Origin: Streptomyces kanamyceticus
GTDB lineage: Bacteria > Actinomycetota > Actinomycetes > Streptomycetales > Streptomycetaceae
Length of the DNA stretch: 64,000 nucleotides
Assembly: GCF_008704495.1 (NCBI RefSeq)
Contig: NZ_CP023699.1
Location: 6,014,001-6,078,000, forward strand
Reading direction: 5' to 3'
In this document: positions 53,963-63,126 of the stretch, one piece after another
Layout of the letters: each line of letters begins with the position of its first letter
Numbering within the stretch: position 1 is the stretch's first letter
Program-made: the position numbers and the translations under genes
Notes under the pieces: model-generated
Told to the model about the DNA's origin: nothing
Databases searched by the model: none
What the model saw: only the letters and a program-made list of their open reading frames with translations

Positions 53963-54331
53963 ATGGACCGCGGGACGGTCGGCAGCGCACACAGGGGCCG
54001 GCTTCTGGTCGAAGTGTGGAAGGCGGGCGAGAGTGCCGTGGTGGCCGCTGCGGGTGAGTTGGATCACCACACGGCCGATCTGCTGCGCGAACCGCTCGAA
54101 AACTGCCTGGCAGACGGCTACGCACGCCTCGTCGTCGACTGCTCGCGTCTCGAGTTCTGTGATTCCACGGGGCTCAATGTGCTGCTCGGCGCCCGGCTCA
54201 AGGCCGAGGCCGCGGGGGGCGGAGTCCATCTGGCCGGGATGCTGCCGGTGGTGGCCCGGGTCTTCGAGATCACCGGCGCGGAGGCCGTCTTCACCGTTCA
54301 CGAAACGCTCGAAGCGGCCCTGGTCGACTGA
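53963..54331 (+). CDS. Anti-anti-sigma factor (STAS domain)
   Basis: 122 residues, one STAS domain: VAAAGELDHHTADLLREPLE then LVVDCSRLEFCDSTGLNVLLGARLKAEA, where the Ser in DSTG is the usual phosphorylation site. It binds the anti-sigma kinase and frees the sigma factor. Adjacent to a SigB-type sigma and a HATPase, so it is probably part of one partner-switching module. ATG start; GGAAGAG upstream. Confidence 0.92.
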   Translation: MDRGTVGSAHRGRLLVEVWKAGESAVVAAAGELDHHTADLLREPLENCLADGYARLVVDCSRLEFCDSTGLNVLLGARLKAEAAGGGVHLAGMLPVVARVFEITGAEAVFTVHETLEAALVD

Positions 54332-54572
54332 GTCCATGAAGGTCGTACGCGAAAGTTACGCGTCAGTTGTCTCTGCGTGATCAAGGCGTTACCAGCGTCA
54401 CACGGCCCATCCCGAATAAGTGGGTGTTCTCACGGTTCGGCCGGGCAGGAGAGACCTGGATCCGCCAACAGACAGACATCAACAGCCAGAGACGGCGAGC
54501 AGCCGATGCCCCCTAAGTGTCCCCCGATGTGTACAGAGTCCTCAGTCCCCTTGTCGGTGAGGTGAAGCGCTG

Positions 54573-55058
54573 ATGAGCACCACCCGGCCTTACTCGCCGG
54601 GCGACCGCGGCCCGGAGTCCGAGGCCGCCGTCGCGGACGCTCCCGCGGGGCGTCAGGTCCGCAGGCTGAGCCTGAACGGCGCGAGCGGCATCGTGCCGCT
54701 CGCCCGGGACTACACGCGCCAGGCGCTGCACGCGTGGGGCTGGCTGCCCGCGGAGAGCGCGGATCGGCGTGCCGCCGCCGAGGACGTGCTCCTCGTCGTG
54801 TCCGAGCTCGTCACCAACGCGTGTCTCCATGCGGAGGGCCCGGACGAGCTGTGGCTCTCCTGCGACGGGAAGGTCCTGCGGATCGAGGTCTCCGACCGGG
54901 GGACGGGGCAGCCCGCGCCGCGTACGCCGCATCGGGCGGGGCGGCCCGGTGGGCACGGGATGTTCATCGTGCAGCGGCTCTGTCTGGACTGGGGGGTCGT
55001 GCGGGCGCCCGGTGTCACCGGGAAGACGGTCTGGGCGGAGCTCGGCGCGCCCGCCTGA
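54573..55058 (+). CDS. HATPase anti-sigma factor (RsbW-like)
   Basis: 161 residues. VLLVVSELVTNACLHAEGPDEL is the N box, LRIEVSDRGTGQPAPR the G1 box, and GGHGMFIVQRL the G2 box. It should bind and inhibit the nearby sigma factor and phosphorylate the STAS protein. The N-terminal 40 residues are charged and extra to the core. It is 240 bases after the STAS gene on the same strand. Confidence 0.88.
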   Translation: MSTTRPYSPGDRGPESEAAVADAPAGRQVRRLSLNGASGIVPLARDYTRQALHAWGWLPAESADRRAAAEDVLLVVSELVTNACLHAEGPDELWLSCDGKVLRIEVSDRGTGQPAPRTPHRAGRPGGHGMFIVQRLCLDWGVVRAPGVTGKTVWAELGAPA

Positions 55059-55749
55059 CCGGCGCGGCTTGGCGGATCGGGTGACGTCGGCTCGTCTTCC
55101 ATGTCTTGTGCGGGCCCGCTGCGGCTGAGCGCGCAGTTCCCCGCGCCCCTTAAGGCCCCTCCGGGGCGGGGTGCGCTGCGCCGGGGGTCGCCTGCCCCCC
55201 CGTGCCCTCTGTTTTGACCGCGGGTCCGTTGTGGCTGAGCGCGCAGTTCCCCGCGCCCCTTAAGGCCCCTCCGGGGCGGGGTGTGCTGCGCCGGGGGTCG
55301 CCTCCCCCCCCCGTGCCCTTTGTTTTGACCGCGGGTCCGTTGTGGCTGAGCGCGCAGTTCCCCGCGCCCCTTAAGGCCCCTCCGGGGCGGGGTGCGCTGC
55401 GCCGGGGGTCGCCTGCCCCCCCGTGCCCTCTGTTTTGACCGCGGGGACCGTCGTGGCTGAGCGCGCAGTTCCCCGCGCCCCTTAAGGCCCCTCCGGGCCG
55501 GGGTGTGCCCCGTAAGGGGCGCGGGGAACTGCGCGACCAGCCACGACGGCGCCGCAGCCGAAGAGCGTGCGAACCGGCGGCGCGGAGGGCCGGATCAAAC
55601 CTGTTACCCGCGGTTAGCGCACGCCTGGATCCGGCCTGTCCTTTGTCTTCCCTCGACAACGCCCCAGGCGTACCTTGAGCGCCCAATCTGATGTGCCGTC
55701 AGTAATTCCGCATCCGCGGCACGCCCGACCGGCATGAGGGGAACACGAG
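55059..55749. other. Long intergenic region filled with repeats
   Basis: No gene seen in 690 bases. It holds four tandem copies of a 110-bp unit (55124-55510), a facing inverted copy of the dispersed 20-bp element (55514-55533), and the promoter region of the surface-protein operon (about 55600-55745), in which I could not place a clear -10/-35 pair. Confidence 0.8.
55124..55510 (+). repeat. Tandem repeat, four copies of an about 110-bp unit
   Basis: Units begin at GCTGAGCGCGCAGTTCCCCG at 55124, 55234, 55345 and 55456 (periods 110, 111, 111), the last one cut short. Each unit contains the dispersed 20-bp element, CCTCCGGGGCGGGG, GCGCCGGGGGTCGCC and a TCTGTTTTGACC segment. Copies differ at only a few bases, so the array is young or kept uniform. 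Confidence 0.92.
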
Positions 55750-56508
55750 GTGTCGTACCAGAAACGAGGGGCCGCGCTCGCGCTTGCCGCGGCCCTGGCC
55801 GGCGGCTCAGCGGTGCTGATGGCCGCTCCAGCCGCGCAGGCCACGGTCCAGGACGTCAACTACCAGTGCAAGACGCCCATCGGCAACAAGGGCGCGGTCT
55901 CGCCGATCGACATCAAGAGCGTCAAGAGCGGCAGCGGCTACAAACTCACCATGTCCTTCCAGAAGGGCGTCTCCTCCAGCCCGGTGGAGCTCGGCAAGGG
56001 CGCGATGAAGCCAAGTGCGGTGATCAAGGTCGGCGGCGCCGACAGCGGCACCGTGCCGGTCTCCGGAGCGGCGAACACCGAGGCGATACCGGCCAACACC
56101 CCCATCAAGATCAGCGACTTGTCGGGGACGTACACGCCCAAGAAGAGCGGCAAGGTCACCTTCACGGCCGGTGTCCTCACCATCAAGGCGCTCGGCACGA
56201 CCACCACCTGCACACCGTCCAACAGCCCCAAGCCCTCCCTCGAACTGGACGTCAAGGGCTCGGGCGGCGGTTCGGGCGGCTCGGGTGGCTCGGACGGTTC
56301 CGGTGGTACGACGGGTGGCTCCGGCTCGACCGGCGGCTCCGGCAGCACCGGGTCCAACAGCGCCCCCTCCGGCGGCGAGGAACTGCCCCAGACGGGACCC
56401 GCCGACTCGGCGATCGCCCTCGGCACCCTCGGCGGCACCGTGCTGCTCGCGGGCGCGGCGGGCACGCTCTGGCTGACCCGCAGGAACCAGGCGGCACGCT
56501 CGCGGTAG
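55750..56508 (+). CDS. Secreted surface protein with LPQTG-like sorting tail (first of an operon)
   Basis: 252 residues. Signal peptide (about 1-35), then a domain of about 120 residues starting NYQCKTPIGNKGAVSPIDI and ending GVLTIKALGTTTTCTP (the paired Cys may form a disulfide), a Gly/Ser spacer (about 165-205), and a C-terminus LPQTGPADSA...LLAGAAGTLWLTRRNQ resembling a sortase LPXTG signal (LPQTG, helix, Arg). The same domain recurs in the fourth gene. Start GTG after GAGGGG. Probably displayed on the cell wall; function unknown. Confidence 0.75.
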   Translation: MSYQKRGAALALAAALAGGSAVLMAAPAAQATVQDVNYQCKTPIGNKGAVSPIDIKSVKSGSGYKLTMSFQKGVSSSPVELGKGAMKPSAVIKVGGADSGTVPVSGAANTEAIPANTPIKISDLSGTYTPKKSGKVTFTAGVLTIKALGTTTTCTPSNSPKPSLELDVKGSGGGSGGSGGSDGSGGTTGGSGSTGGSGSTGSNSAPSGGEELPQTGPADSAIALGTLGGTVLLAGAAGTLWLTRRNQAARSR

Positions 56509-56560
56509 GCGCTCCGCGACCCGCAGGACCGGCCACCGAACGACGCACCAGGAGCCGCCG

Positions 56561-57580
56561 ATGCCGCCGATGGCGATGCCGTCCTCCGCGCGCGCAGCGC
56601 TGTGCGCGGCCGCACTCCTCGCCGCCGCCGCGACCCCCGCGCACGCGGACGGCGGCGGGGCCGCGTGGTCCGTCGCCCCCGCCACGGGCGGCGGCACCCG
56701 ACCCGCGAAGGACGGGCGGCCCTACTTCTACGCGGAGGGCACCCCGGGCACGGTGCTCCAGGACACCGTCACCGTCACCAACCCGGGACCGAAGCCCCGC
56801 ACGGTGTCCCTGCGGGGCGCGGACGCGGCCAACACCGGCTCCGGGGCCCTCTCCGTCACCCCGGCCAAGGGCGCGCCGAAGGACACCGGCGCCTGGATCG
56901 CCTTCGCGAAGCGGCAGGTGAAGGTGCCGCCGCGGACCCGCGCCGAGGTGCCGTTCACCGTGACGGTGCCGACGGGCGCGCTGCCCGGCGACCACCCCGG
57001 GGCGATCGTCGCCTCCGGCGGCGGCCGCACGGTGGGCGTCCGGCTGCACCTGCGGGTCGGCGGGCCGACGCTCGCGGCGCTCACCGTGGAGCGCGTCAAG
57101 GTCGACAAGGACACCGGCCGCATCACCTACGACCTGGTCAACCGCGGCAACACCGTGCTGACCCCGAAGCTCGCGGTGCGCGCCGACGGCGTCTTCGGCA
57201 CGCTCGTCGACCGTGCGCCCCGCACCCTGCCCGTCGAGCTGCTGCCCGGCCGCCGGGTCTCCCTGACCGAACCCTGGCCGGACGCGCCCGCGTTCGACTC
57301 GGTCGACGTGCGGCTGACGGTGACGGCGGCGGGCGGCGCCCGCGCGCAGGCGAGCGGGTCTGCCCGCTTCGTGCCGTGGAGCGCGGTGGCGGGCGGCACG
57401 GCCCTGCTGCTCGCCCTCGCGGGCGGCGCCTTCCATCTCGTACGCAGACGGCGGCGGGGCCCCGACGAACCCGGGCGGGCAGCGGCGCCGCCGGAGCGGC
57501 AGGACAGCACGCGGGAACTGGCGAGGGTGGGCACGAGCACGAGCACGGGGACGGGGACGGGGACGGGAGAGGGATTGTGA
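56561..57580 (+). CDS. DUF916/WxL-type membrane protein (second of the operon)
   Basis: 339 residues. Signal peptide (about 1-30), an Ig-like domain (about 45-150) with AEGTPGTVLQDTVTVTNPGPKPRTVSLRG like the peptidoglycan-binding WxL/DUF916 family, a second beta domain, a transmembrane helix (about 270-293) and a charged C-terminal tail. The tail ends in a short simple repeat (Ser/Thr-Gly) encoded by GGGGAC units (about 57545-57570). AGGAG precedes the ATG. Likely scaffold for the neighbouring surface proteins. Confidence 0.7.
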   Translation: MPPMAMPSSARAALCAAALLAAAATPAHADGGGAAWSVAPATGGGTRPAKDGRPYFYAEGTPGTVLQDTVTVTNPGPKPRTVSLRGADAANTGSGALSVTPAKGAPKDTGAWIAFAKRQVKVPPRTRAEVPFTVTVPTGALPGDHPGAIVASGGGRTVGVRLHLRVGGPTLAALTVERVKVDKDTGRITYDLVNRGNTVLTPKLAVRADGVFGTLVDRAPRTLPVELLPGRRVSLTEPWPDAPAFDSVDVRLTVTAAGGARAQASGSARFVPWSAVAGGTALLLALAGGAFHLVRRRRRGPDEPGRAAAPPERQDSTRELARVGTSTSTGTGTGTGEGL

Positions 57581-58746
57581 AGGGCAAGCGGAACAGGCGT
57601 GGGCGGCGCGGCAGGCACGCACTGTGGGGCTTCGTCGTCCTCGCGCTGCTCGGCTTCGCGCTGGGCCCGCAGGCGACCGCGTCCGCCGCGGACAAGCCGA
57701 GCGTGGAACTGTCCAAGTCCCAGGCGGGCAAGGGTGGTTCGGTCACCGTCAAGGGCACGGGATGGCGTCCCGACACGCTCCTGATGATGCTGGTCTGCGG
57801 CCAGTCCGCACCCGGCAAGGGCGTCATCGGCGGCACCAACTCCTGCGCCAACTCCGAGGGCCGCGCCGTCACCACGGACAAGAACGGCGCCTTCAGCAAG
57901 AAGCTCCCCGTGGCCGAGCCGCCGGAGCCCTGCCCGTGCGTCGTCCACGTGGCGACGGTGACGGGCGAGAAGTCGCAGGCCGACACCGTGTTCAAGGTCG
58001 CGGGCCACCCGGTGAAGCCGCTGCCCGAGCAGGCGAAGGGCGGCAAGCTGTCGGTCCTGACCGACACCCGCCTGGAGGGTTCGAGCGGCGTCCTGACCTG
58101 GTTCGGCGCGCCGCCGTCGCGAAAGCTCGTCTTCACGGTGGGCAACGTCGGCTCCGCGCCCGTGAAGGACCCCGTCTTCCAAGTCGGCACCTCGCACGGC
58201 GTGTTCGCCCCGCAGTGGGAGGAACAGCAGTGGCGCGGCACCATCGCGCCCGGCAAGAAGGCGCAGATCAAGCTGCCCGTCGAGCTGTCGGCGGGCGCGC
58301 ACGGCGACTATCTGGTCTCCCTGAAGTTCGGCGAGAAGGTACTGGCCGAGCAGCCGTGGGGGGTGGGCCGCCCCTGGGGCGTCACCCTGTTCTGGATCCT
58401 GCTCTGCGTCGTGGTGCCCGCCGCCGTCTTCCGCATCGGCATGGTCGTCGTCGACAAGCTCCGCCCGAACCGGCGCCGCACCGCGCGCACCGGCCGCCAC
58501 CGCACCGCGCGCCTGTCCGAACTCACCGAACGCCTGCCGAAGTTGCGGCTGCCGCAGGGGGCGGTCGCGGCGGACCGGCGGACGCGCCCGCCGAAGGACC
58601 CCGGCGGCACCGGCGATCCGACGACCACGTCGCCCACGTCGACGTCGTCCCTGCCGTGGTTCACCCCCGACACAGACCCCGGCGCACCGGCCGCCGGTCA
58701 GCTCTCCGCACCGTCCGACAACAGTCCGACGAAGGGAAACACGTGA
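57577..58746 (+). CDS. Secreted/membrane protein with neocarzinostatin-like Ig domain (third of the operon)
   Basis: 389 residues. GTG overlaps the stop of the previous gene (GTGA). An N-terminal signal or anchor helix (about 12-38) is followed by an Ig-type domain (about 40-145) with VELSKSQAGKGGSVTVKGTGW and two cysteine pairs (VCGQ...NSC, CPC) resembling the neocarzinostatin apoprotein fold, then a second beta domain, a transmembrane helix (about 255-280) and a long basic, Thr/Pro-rich tail. The family call is by pattern only. Function unknown. Confidence 0.65.
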   Translation: MKGKRNRRGRRGRHALWGFVVLALLGFALGPQATASAADKPSVELSKSQAGKGGSVTVKGTGWRPDTLLMMLVCGQSAPGKGVIGGTNSCANSEGRAVTTDKNGAFSKKLPVAEPPEPCPCVVHVATVTGEKSQADTVFKVAGHPVKPLPEQAKGGKLSVLTDTRLEGSSGVLTWFGAPPSRKLVFTVGNVGSAPVKDPVFQVGTSHGVFAPQWEEQQWRGTIAPGKKAQIKLPVELSAGAHGDYLVSLKFGEKVLAEQPWGVGRPWGVTLFWILLCVVVPAAVFRIGMVVVDKLRPNRRRTARTGRHRTARLSELTERLPKLRLPQGAVAADRRTRPPKDPGGTGDPTTTSPTSTSSLPWFTPDTDPGAPAAGQLSAPSDNSPTKGNT

Positions 58747-60065
58747 TCACGCAACGACGGAGAGCGGGCGCGGCATCGGTCGCGCTACTGCTCGGCGGGG
58801 CGGGCATCCTGCTGACCGCGGGCCCGGCGCAGGCCGCCGCGGTCGCGTACAAGACGGAGTGCGTCCCACCGCCGATCTCGGGCCTGCCGCCCGTGCAGGG
58901 CACCACCCAGGTGGAGATCACCGCACCGGCCACGGCGAAGGTCGGCGACGAGATCGAGGTCGTGTGGAAGACGACCCAGGCCGCGTCCAAGAACCCGGAC
59001 GTGCTCGACCTCGACAAGGACACCGTGAAGCCGACCGGCACCATCAAGGTGGGCGGCGGCCAGAGCGGGGACCTGAAGGTCGAGGGCGAGCGCACGAACC
59101 CGCCCATCAAGAAGAACAGCCCGATGATCCTCTCGGACATGAAGGGCAAGCTGAAGCTGACCGCGGCGGGCGACATCACGCTCACCCCTGATGCGTACAA
59201 CATCAACGTCAGCAAGCCGATCTCGACCGACACCAAGTGCGCGCCCAAGGAGCAGGTGCAGGCGGGCGCGACCATCAAGGTGACGGCGGGCGGCGGCAGT
59301 TCGGGCGGTACGTCGGGCGGCACCAATGGCGGCACCAATGGCGGCGCCAACGGTGGCACCAACGGTGGCAACAGCACTGGCGGCAGTAACGGCGGTACGA
59401 CCGGTGGCGGCGACGGGCAGACCGACTTCCCCGGCAAGGAGGTCCAGACCCCGTACAAGTGCAAGACGCCCATCGGCGACAAGGAAGCCACCTCGCCCGT
59501 CCAGATCAACGCCAAGAAGGCCGGCGGTGACTACGGCCTGACGGTGCAGTTCAAGAAGGCCGTGATGGACAGCCCCGCCGACATCCCCGCGGACTCCGTG
59601 AAGCCGTCGATGGAGGTCAAGCTGGGCGGCGCGGACAAGGGCACGGTGCATGTCGAGGGCCCGACCAACAAGCAGCCCATCAAGTCCGGCGACCCGATGA
59701 CGATCCCCGACCTGACCGGCACGTACAAGCCGGGGGCGGACGGGAAGTCGACGCTGTCACCGGGCGTCCTGACGGTCAAGGCGCTCGGCACGACGACGAC
59801 GTGCACGCCCGTCAAGAGTGAGGTCTCCCTGGAGATCGACACGGCGGCCCAGCCGGGCGGCGCGGCCGGTGGCTCCGGCTCGACCGGCGGTACGGCGGGT
59901 GGCTCCTCCGCCACGGGTGGCTCTGCCAGTGGGGGCGGTCTGGCCGACACCGGCGCGGAGTCCAACGGGACGCTGCAGGCGCTCGGCCTGGTCGCAGGCA
60001 CGGTGATCCTTCTGGGCGGAGCGGTCTTCACGTTCCTGCCCCGCCGCAGGGGCGGCTTGCGCTGA
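58743..60065 (+). CDS. Secreted surface protein with two related domains and LADTG-like tail (fourth of the operon)
   Basis: 440 residues. Signal peptide (about 1-32), a first beta-rich domain (about 40-180), a Gly/Asn/Thr repeat spacer (about 185-225), a second domain (about 235-350) closely related to that of the first operon gene (YKCKTPIGDKEATSPVQI ... VLTVKALGTTTTCTP), then a Gly/Ser spacer and LADTGAESNGT, a helix and Arg/Lys, LPXTG-like. The GTG overlaps the upstream stop (GTGA). Probably wall-linked; partner of the 55750 product. Confidence 0.72.
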   Translation: MITQRRRAGAASVALLLGGAGILLTAGPAQAAAVAYKTECVPPPISGLPPVQGTTQVEITAPATAKVGDEIEVVWKTTQAASKNPDVLDLDKDTVKPTGTIKVGGGQSGDLKVEGERTNPPIKKNSPMILSDMKGKLKLTAAGDITLTPDAYNINVSKPISTDTKCAPKEQVQAGATIKVTAGGGSSGGTSGGTNGGTNGGANGGTNGGNSTGGSNGGTTGGGDGQTDFPGKEVQTPYKCKTPIGDKEATSPVQINAKKAGGDYGLTVQFKKAVMDSPADIPADSVKPSMEVKLGGADKGTVHVEGPTNKQPIKSGDPMTIPDLTGTYKPGADGKSTLSPGVLTVKALGTTTTCTPVKSEVSLEIDTAAQPGGAAGGSGSTGGTAGGSSATGGSASGGGLADTGAESNGTLQALGLVAGTVILLGGAVFTFLPRRRGGLR

Positions 60066-60071
60066 GGTAGC

Positions 60072-60218
60072 CCCGTAAGGGGCGCGGGACTGTGACATTT
60101 GCGGCTCCGCCGCGTGGGCGCGAGCAACCAAAAACAAAGCCGCACCCGCCGTGGAACCGCCGAAGGCAGACGCGTCTGCGGGCCGTCGACGGCTGGCCGC
60201 GCAGTTCCCCGCGCCCCT
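60072..60218. repeat. Dispersed repeat region between convergent genes
   Basis: CCCCGTAAGGGGCGCGG with the CTGTGACATTTGCGGCTCCG companion (about 60072-60115) and a forward 20-bp element at 60199-60218 that ends on the first base of the esterase stop codon (TTA in 60218-60220, reading TAA leftward). Confidence 0.8.
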
Positions 60219-61048
60219 TAAAAGCGCCCCCGGAGCCAGTGCAGAACGTCCCGCGCCATGCCAGGTTCCTTCAACAGCGGAGCGCCATGCGCGGAGCCAC
60301 CCACCGTGCGTACGGTCACGTCCCGCAGACCCGCACGGCGCTGCGCCGTGGCAAGTTCGACGGAGTGGACGACAGGGACGAAGTCGCCCGTCGAGTGGAC
60401 GAGGAAGAGAGGGGCATCGTCCGGCCCCGAGGCATGGGAGACCGCGGCGAGGTCCCCCCACCGCTCCCAGCAACGCGCCCCGGCGCGATCCGGCACGCAC
60501 CCGGCAAGCCGCTCCGCGGCCCCGCGCAGCTCCCGCCGCTCGGGCGAGGCACCCCGCTCCGCCCCGGCCAGCCACGCACGGTAGGGCGAGGCCACGGGGG
60601 AGAGGGCGACGACGCCCCGCACCCGTGAGAGGCCCGACCCGTAGGTGCCCGCCTGGAGGGCGAGCTGGCCCCCGGCCGAGGAGCCGAGCACGAGCGGTCG
60701 GGCGCCGTTCTCCCTGCGGCCGACCCAGCGCAGCGCCGCGAGCACGTCGTCGCGCTGCGCGGGCCAGACGGCGTCCGACGTCAGCCGGTAGTCGGTGTCG
60801 TACACGGTGAACCCCCGCGCCGCGAACCACCGGGCCCAGCCGCTCCAGTCGGTGTCCTTGGACCAGTAGCCGCCGTGCAGGATCACCAGGGGAGTGCCCC
60901 CGTGCCCGTACACGGTGATGTTCTGACGCGTGTGGGAGCCGTACGAGAAGACCCGCCCGGACAGCGGGTCGGGGGCGGCGGTCCCGGCGGCGGCACTGGC
61001 GGAGAGGAGCGTTCCGCAGAGGACCAGGGTGAGCAACGTACGGCGCAT
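60218..61048 (-). CDS. Secreted alpha/beta hydrolase (esterase/lipase type)
   Basis: 276 residues. Signal peptide (about 1-24: LLTLVLCGTLLSASAAAG) then an alpha/beta hydrolase: HGGYWSKD near the start, the nucleophile in LGSSAGGQLAL (GxSxG), and a His near the C-terminus (GSAHGAPLL). The ATG at 61048 begins the signal peptide; a GTG further upstream would add a poor N-terminus and sits in a hairpin. Extracellular ester hydrolysis is likely, substrate unknown. Confidence 0.82.
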   Translation of the reverse strand: MRRTLLTLVLCGTLLSASAAAGTAAPDPLSGRVFSYGSHTRQNITVYGHGGTPLVILHGGYWSKDTDWSGWARWFAARGFTVYDTDYRLTSDAVWPAQRDDVLAALRWVGRRENGARPLVLGSSAGGQLALQAGTYGSGLSRVRGVVALSPVASPYRAWLAGAERGASPERRELRGAAERLAGCVPDRAGARCWERWGDLAAVSHASGPDDAPLFLVHSTGDFVPVVHSVELATAQRRAGLRDVTVRTVGGSAHGAPLLKEPGMARDVLHWLRGRF

Positions 61049-61099
61049 GGCCAGATGCTCCACCGGTACGGGACCCGGGACCCGCAGAAACGCCAAAAA

Positions 61100-61123
61100 C
61101 CGCCGCACCGGGTGGTGCGGCGG
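61100..61123 (-). terminator. Rho-independent-type terminator of the peptide transporter gene
   Basis: CCGCCGCACC (61100-61109) pairs with GGTGCGGCGG (61114-61123) across a 4-base loop. On the minus strand the stem is followed by TTTTT (61095-61099), a classic terminator for the gene ending at 61169. Confidence 0.85.
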
Positions 61124-61168
61124 CTTTCAGTTCGGGCGATTCGGGTCAGTCGACGACGGCGGGAGCCG

Positions 61169-62656
61169 TCAGTGGACGTCGCCCATGAGCTCCTTGACCC
61201 GCCTGCGGTACATGTACACCGCGACACCGGCGAGGACCGCGAGCGCGGCCTCCGCGGCCACCACTCCCGTCTTGTTCAGGTCGACGCCGTACGTGGAGAG
61301 CAGACCGGCTACCGCGTCACCCGCGGTCACGGCGAGGAACCAGACGCCCATCATCTGGGAGCCGTACTTCGCCGGGGCCATCTTGGTCGTGACCGACAGG
61401 CCGACCGGGGAGATGCAGAGCTCACCGACGGTCTGGCAGAAGTAGATCAGGACGAGCCACCAGGGGCTGACCTTGCCGTCGCCCGACGCCGTCAGCGGCA
61501 GCAGGAAGACGAAGAAGGAGATGCCGGTCAGGACCAGGCCGACGCCGAACTTGACGACGGTGTTCGGCTCGTTGCCCTTGCGGTTCATGTAGAGCCACAG
61601 CCAGGCGGCGACCGGGGCGAGCGCCATGACGAGGACCGGGTTGATCGACTGGAACCAGGAGACCGGGAACTCCCAGCCGAAGACGCTGGTGTCGGCGTGG
61701 TCCTTGGCGAAGAGCGCCACGGTCGACGCGCCCTGGTCGTAGATCATCCAGAAGACGGCGGCGGCGACGAAGAACCAGATGTAGCCGGAGACCTTGGACT
61801 GCTCGGTGGCCGTCAGTTCCTTGTCGCGCTTGATGCGGCCGAGCACGACGATCGGCACGATCAGACCGATGAGGAGCAGCGGGACCGTCGCCCAGGTCAG
61901 CGTGTAGGTGCCGGTGCCGACCACGATCGCGTAGAAGACCACCGCGATGAGCAGCCAGATCATGGCCTTCTTCAGCGTGGCGGCGCGCTCGGCGGCGGAC
62001 AGCGGCTTCGGCACGATATCGGACTTCTCCGACAGGTGGCGGCTGCCGAGCAGGAACTGGACCAGGCCGAACGCCATGCCGAGCGCGGCGAGCGCGAAGC
62101 CGAGGTGCCAGTTGACCTTCTGGCCGACGGTGCCGATCGCCAGCGGGGCGAAGAAGGCGCCGAGGTTCACACCGATGTAGAAGACGGTGAAACCGCCGTC
62201 GCGGCGCGGGTCGGCGGGACCGTTGTAGAGGTGGCCGACCATCGTCGAGATGTTGGCCTTCAAAAGGCCGGATCCGAGTGCGACGAGGAGCAGACCGAGA
62301 TAGAAGGTCGCGTCCGAGGGCAGGGCAAGGACGAGGTGGCCGAGCACGATGACGGACGCCGCAATGGCGGTCGTCTTGCGCGGGCCCCAGACGCGGTCGC
62401 CGAACCAGCCGCCCGGGAGGCAGAGCAGGTACACCGTCGACATGTAGACGGAGTAGATGGCGATCGCCGTGCCCGCGTCCAGGTTCAGCCCGCCGGGGGC
62501 GACCAGGTACAGCGGGAGGAGGGCGCGCATGCCGTAGTAGGAGAACCGCTCCCACATCTCGGTCATGAACAGTGTGGCCAGTCCGCGGGGGTGGCCGAAG
62601 AAGGTCTTCTCGGAGCCAGGGGTACCGGCGGAGTCCTTCGTCAGGCTGGACGCCAT
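61169..62656 (-). CDS. POT/PTR-family proton-dependent oligopeptide transporter
   Basis: 495 residues with 12-14 transmembrane helices. FMTEMWERFSYYGMRALLPLYL in TM1 contains the ExxERFxYYG signature of the POT family, and FFVAAAVFWMIYDQ lies in a later helix. It imports di- and tripeptides with protons. ATG at 62656 has GAGG eight bases upstream; an earlier start lacks a site. A classic terminator follows. Substrate range is not visible from sequence. Confidence 0.92.
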   Translation of the reverse strand: MASSLTKDSAGTPGSEKTFFGHPRGLATLFMTEMWERFSYYGMRALLPLYLVAPGGLNLDAGTAIAIYSVYMSTVYLLCLPGGWFGDRVWGPRKTTAIAASVIVLGHLVLALPSDATFYLGLLLVALGSGLLKANISTMVGHLYNGPADPRRDGGFTVFYIGVNLGAFFAPLAIGTVGQKVNWHLGFALAALGMAFGLVQFLLGSRHLSEKSDIVPKPLSAAERAATLKKAMIWLLIAVVFYAIVVGTGTYTLTWATVPLLLIGLIVPIVVLGRIKRDKELTATEQSKVSGYIWFFVAAAVFWMIYDQGASTVALFAKDHADTSVFGWEFPVSWFQSINPVLVMALAPVAAWLWLYMNRKGNEPNTVVKFGVGLVLTGISFFVFLLPLTASGDGKVSPWWLVLIYFCQTVGELCISPVGLSVTTKMAPAKYGSQMMGVWFLAVTAGDAVAGLLSTYGVDLNKTGVVAAEAALAVLAGVAVYMYRRRVKELMGDVH

Positions 62657-63126
62657 GGGTCGATCCTCGTGGTTCGGGACGCGCGCGGCAGGTGCGTGCA
62701 CGCGCCCGGTGGGGGGCGGTCGGCACCGTCGCCCCCGTCCAACCCCACGCCCAGGGGGAGTTCACCCCCACGCGCGGGGGGTGAGGGACGGTGACTCCGG
62801 GATCCACACCCTGGGCGCATCCTCGCGCGCAGGGCCCGACCACAGGTCATTCCTTCAGGGCCGGCCGGGGCCGGCCCGCACATAAAAGAGACCCAAGGCG
62901 CGCACAGCGGGCCAAAGGTCCTTGAGTAGTGCATCAGGCGTTGGGTCACCATACGACACGTCAGGGATGCATATGGAAGGACTTGAGACATGGATCACAG
63001 GTGTCGCTGCAACCAACGGCGCACATTCAAAGGTGTTTCTCAGATTCGTACCGCATAGCCGCAGGCTTCCCCTGCCACTGTGCGATCACCGCACGGCTGT
63101 TGTCCACTGCGGACTACCATCACCCC
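62657..63126. other. Intergenic region upstream of an OmpR-type regulator
   Basis: No gene seen in 470 bases. The part next to the transporter is GC-rich with inverted CCCCCACGCGCGGGGGG-like arms at about 62766-62782, and an AT-richer stretch at about 62880-63060 probably holds the promoter of the regulator. Confidence 0.6.

Noticed and set aside
55105..55560. CRISPR-like array
   Set aside because: The unit is a 110-bp tandem copy with no short conserved repeats separated by unique spacers.
60218..61108. Esterase start at GTG 61108
   Set aside because: It adds 20 residues without a ribosome site inside the terminator hairpin; 61048 begins a clean signal peptide.
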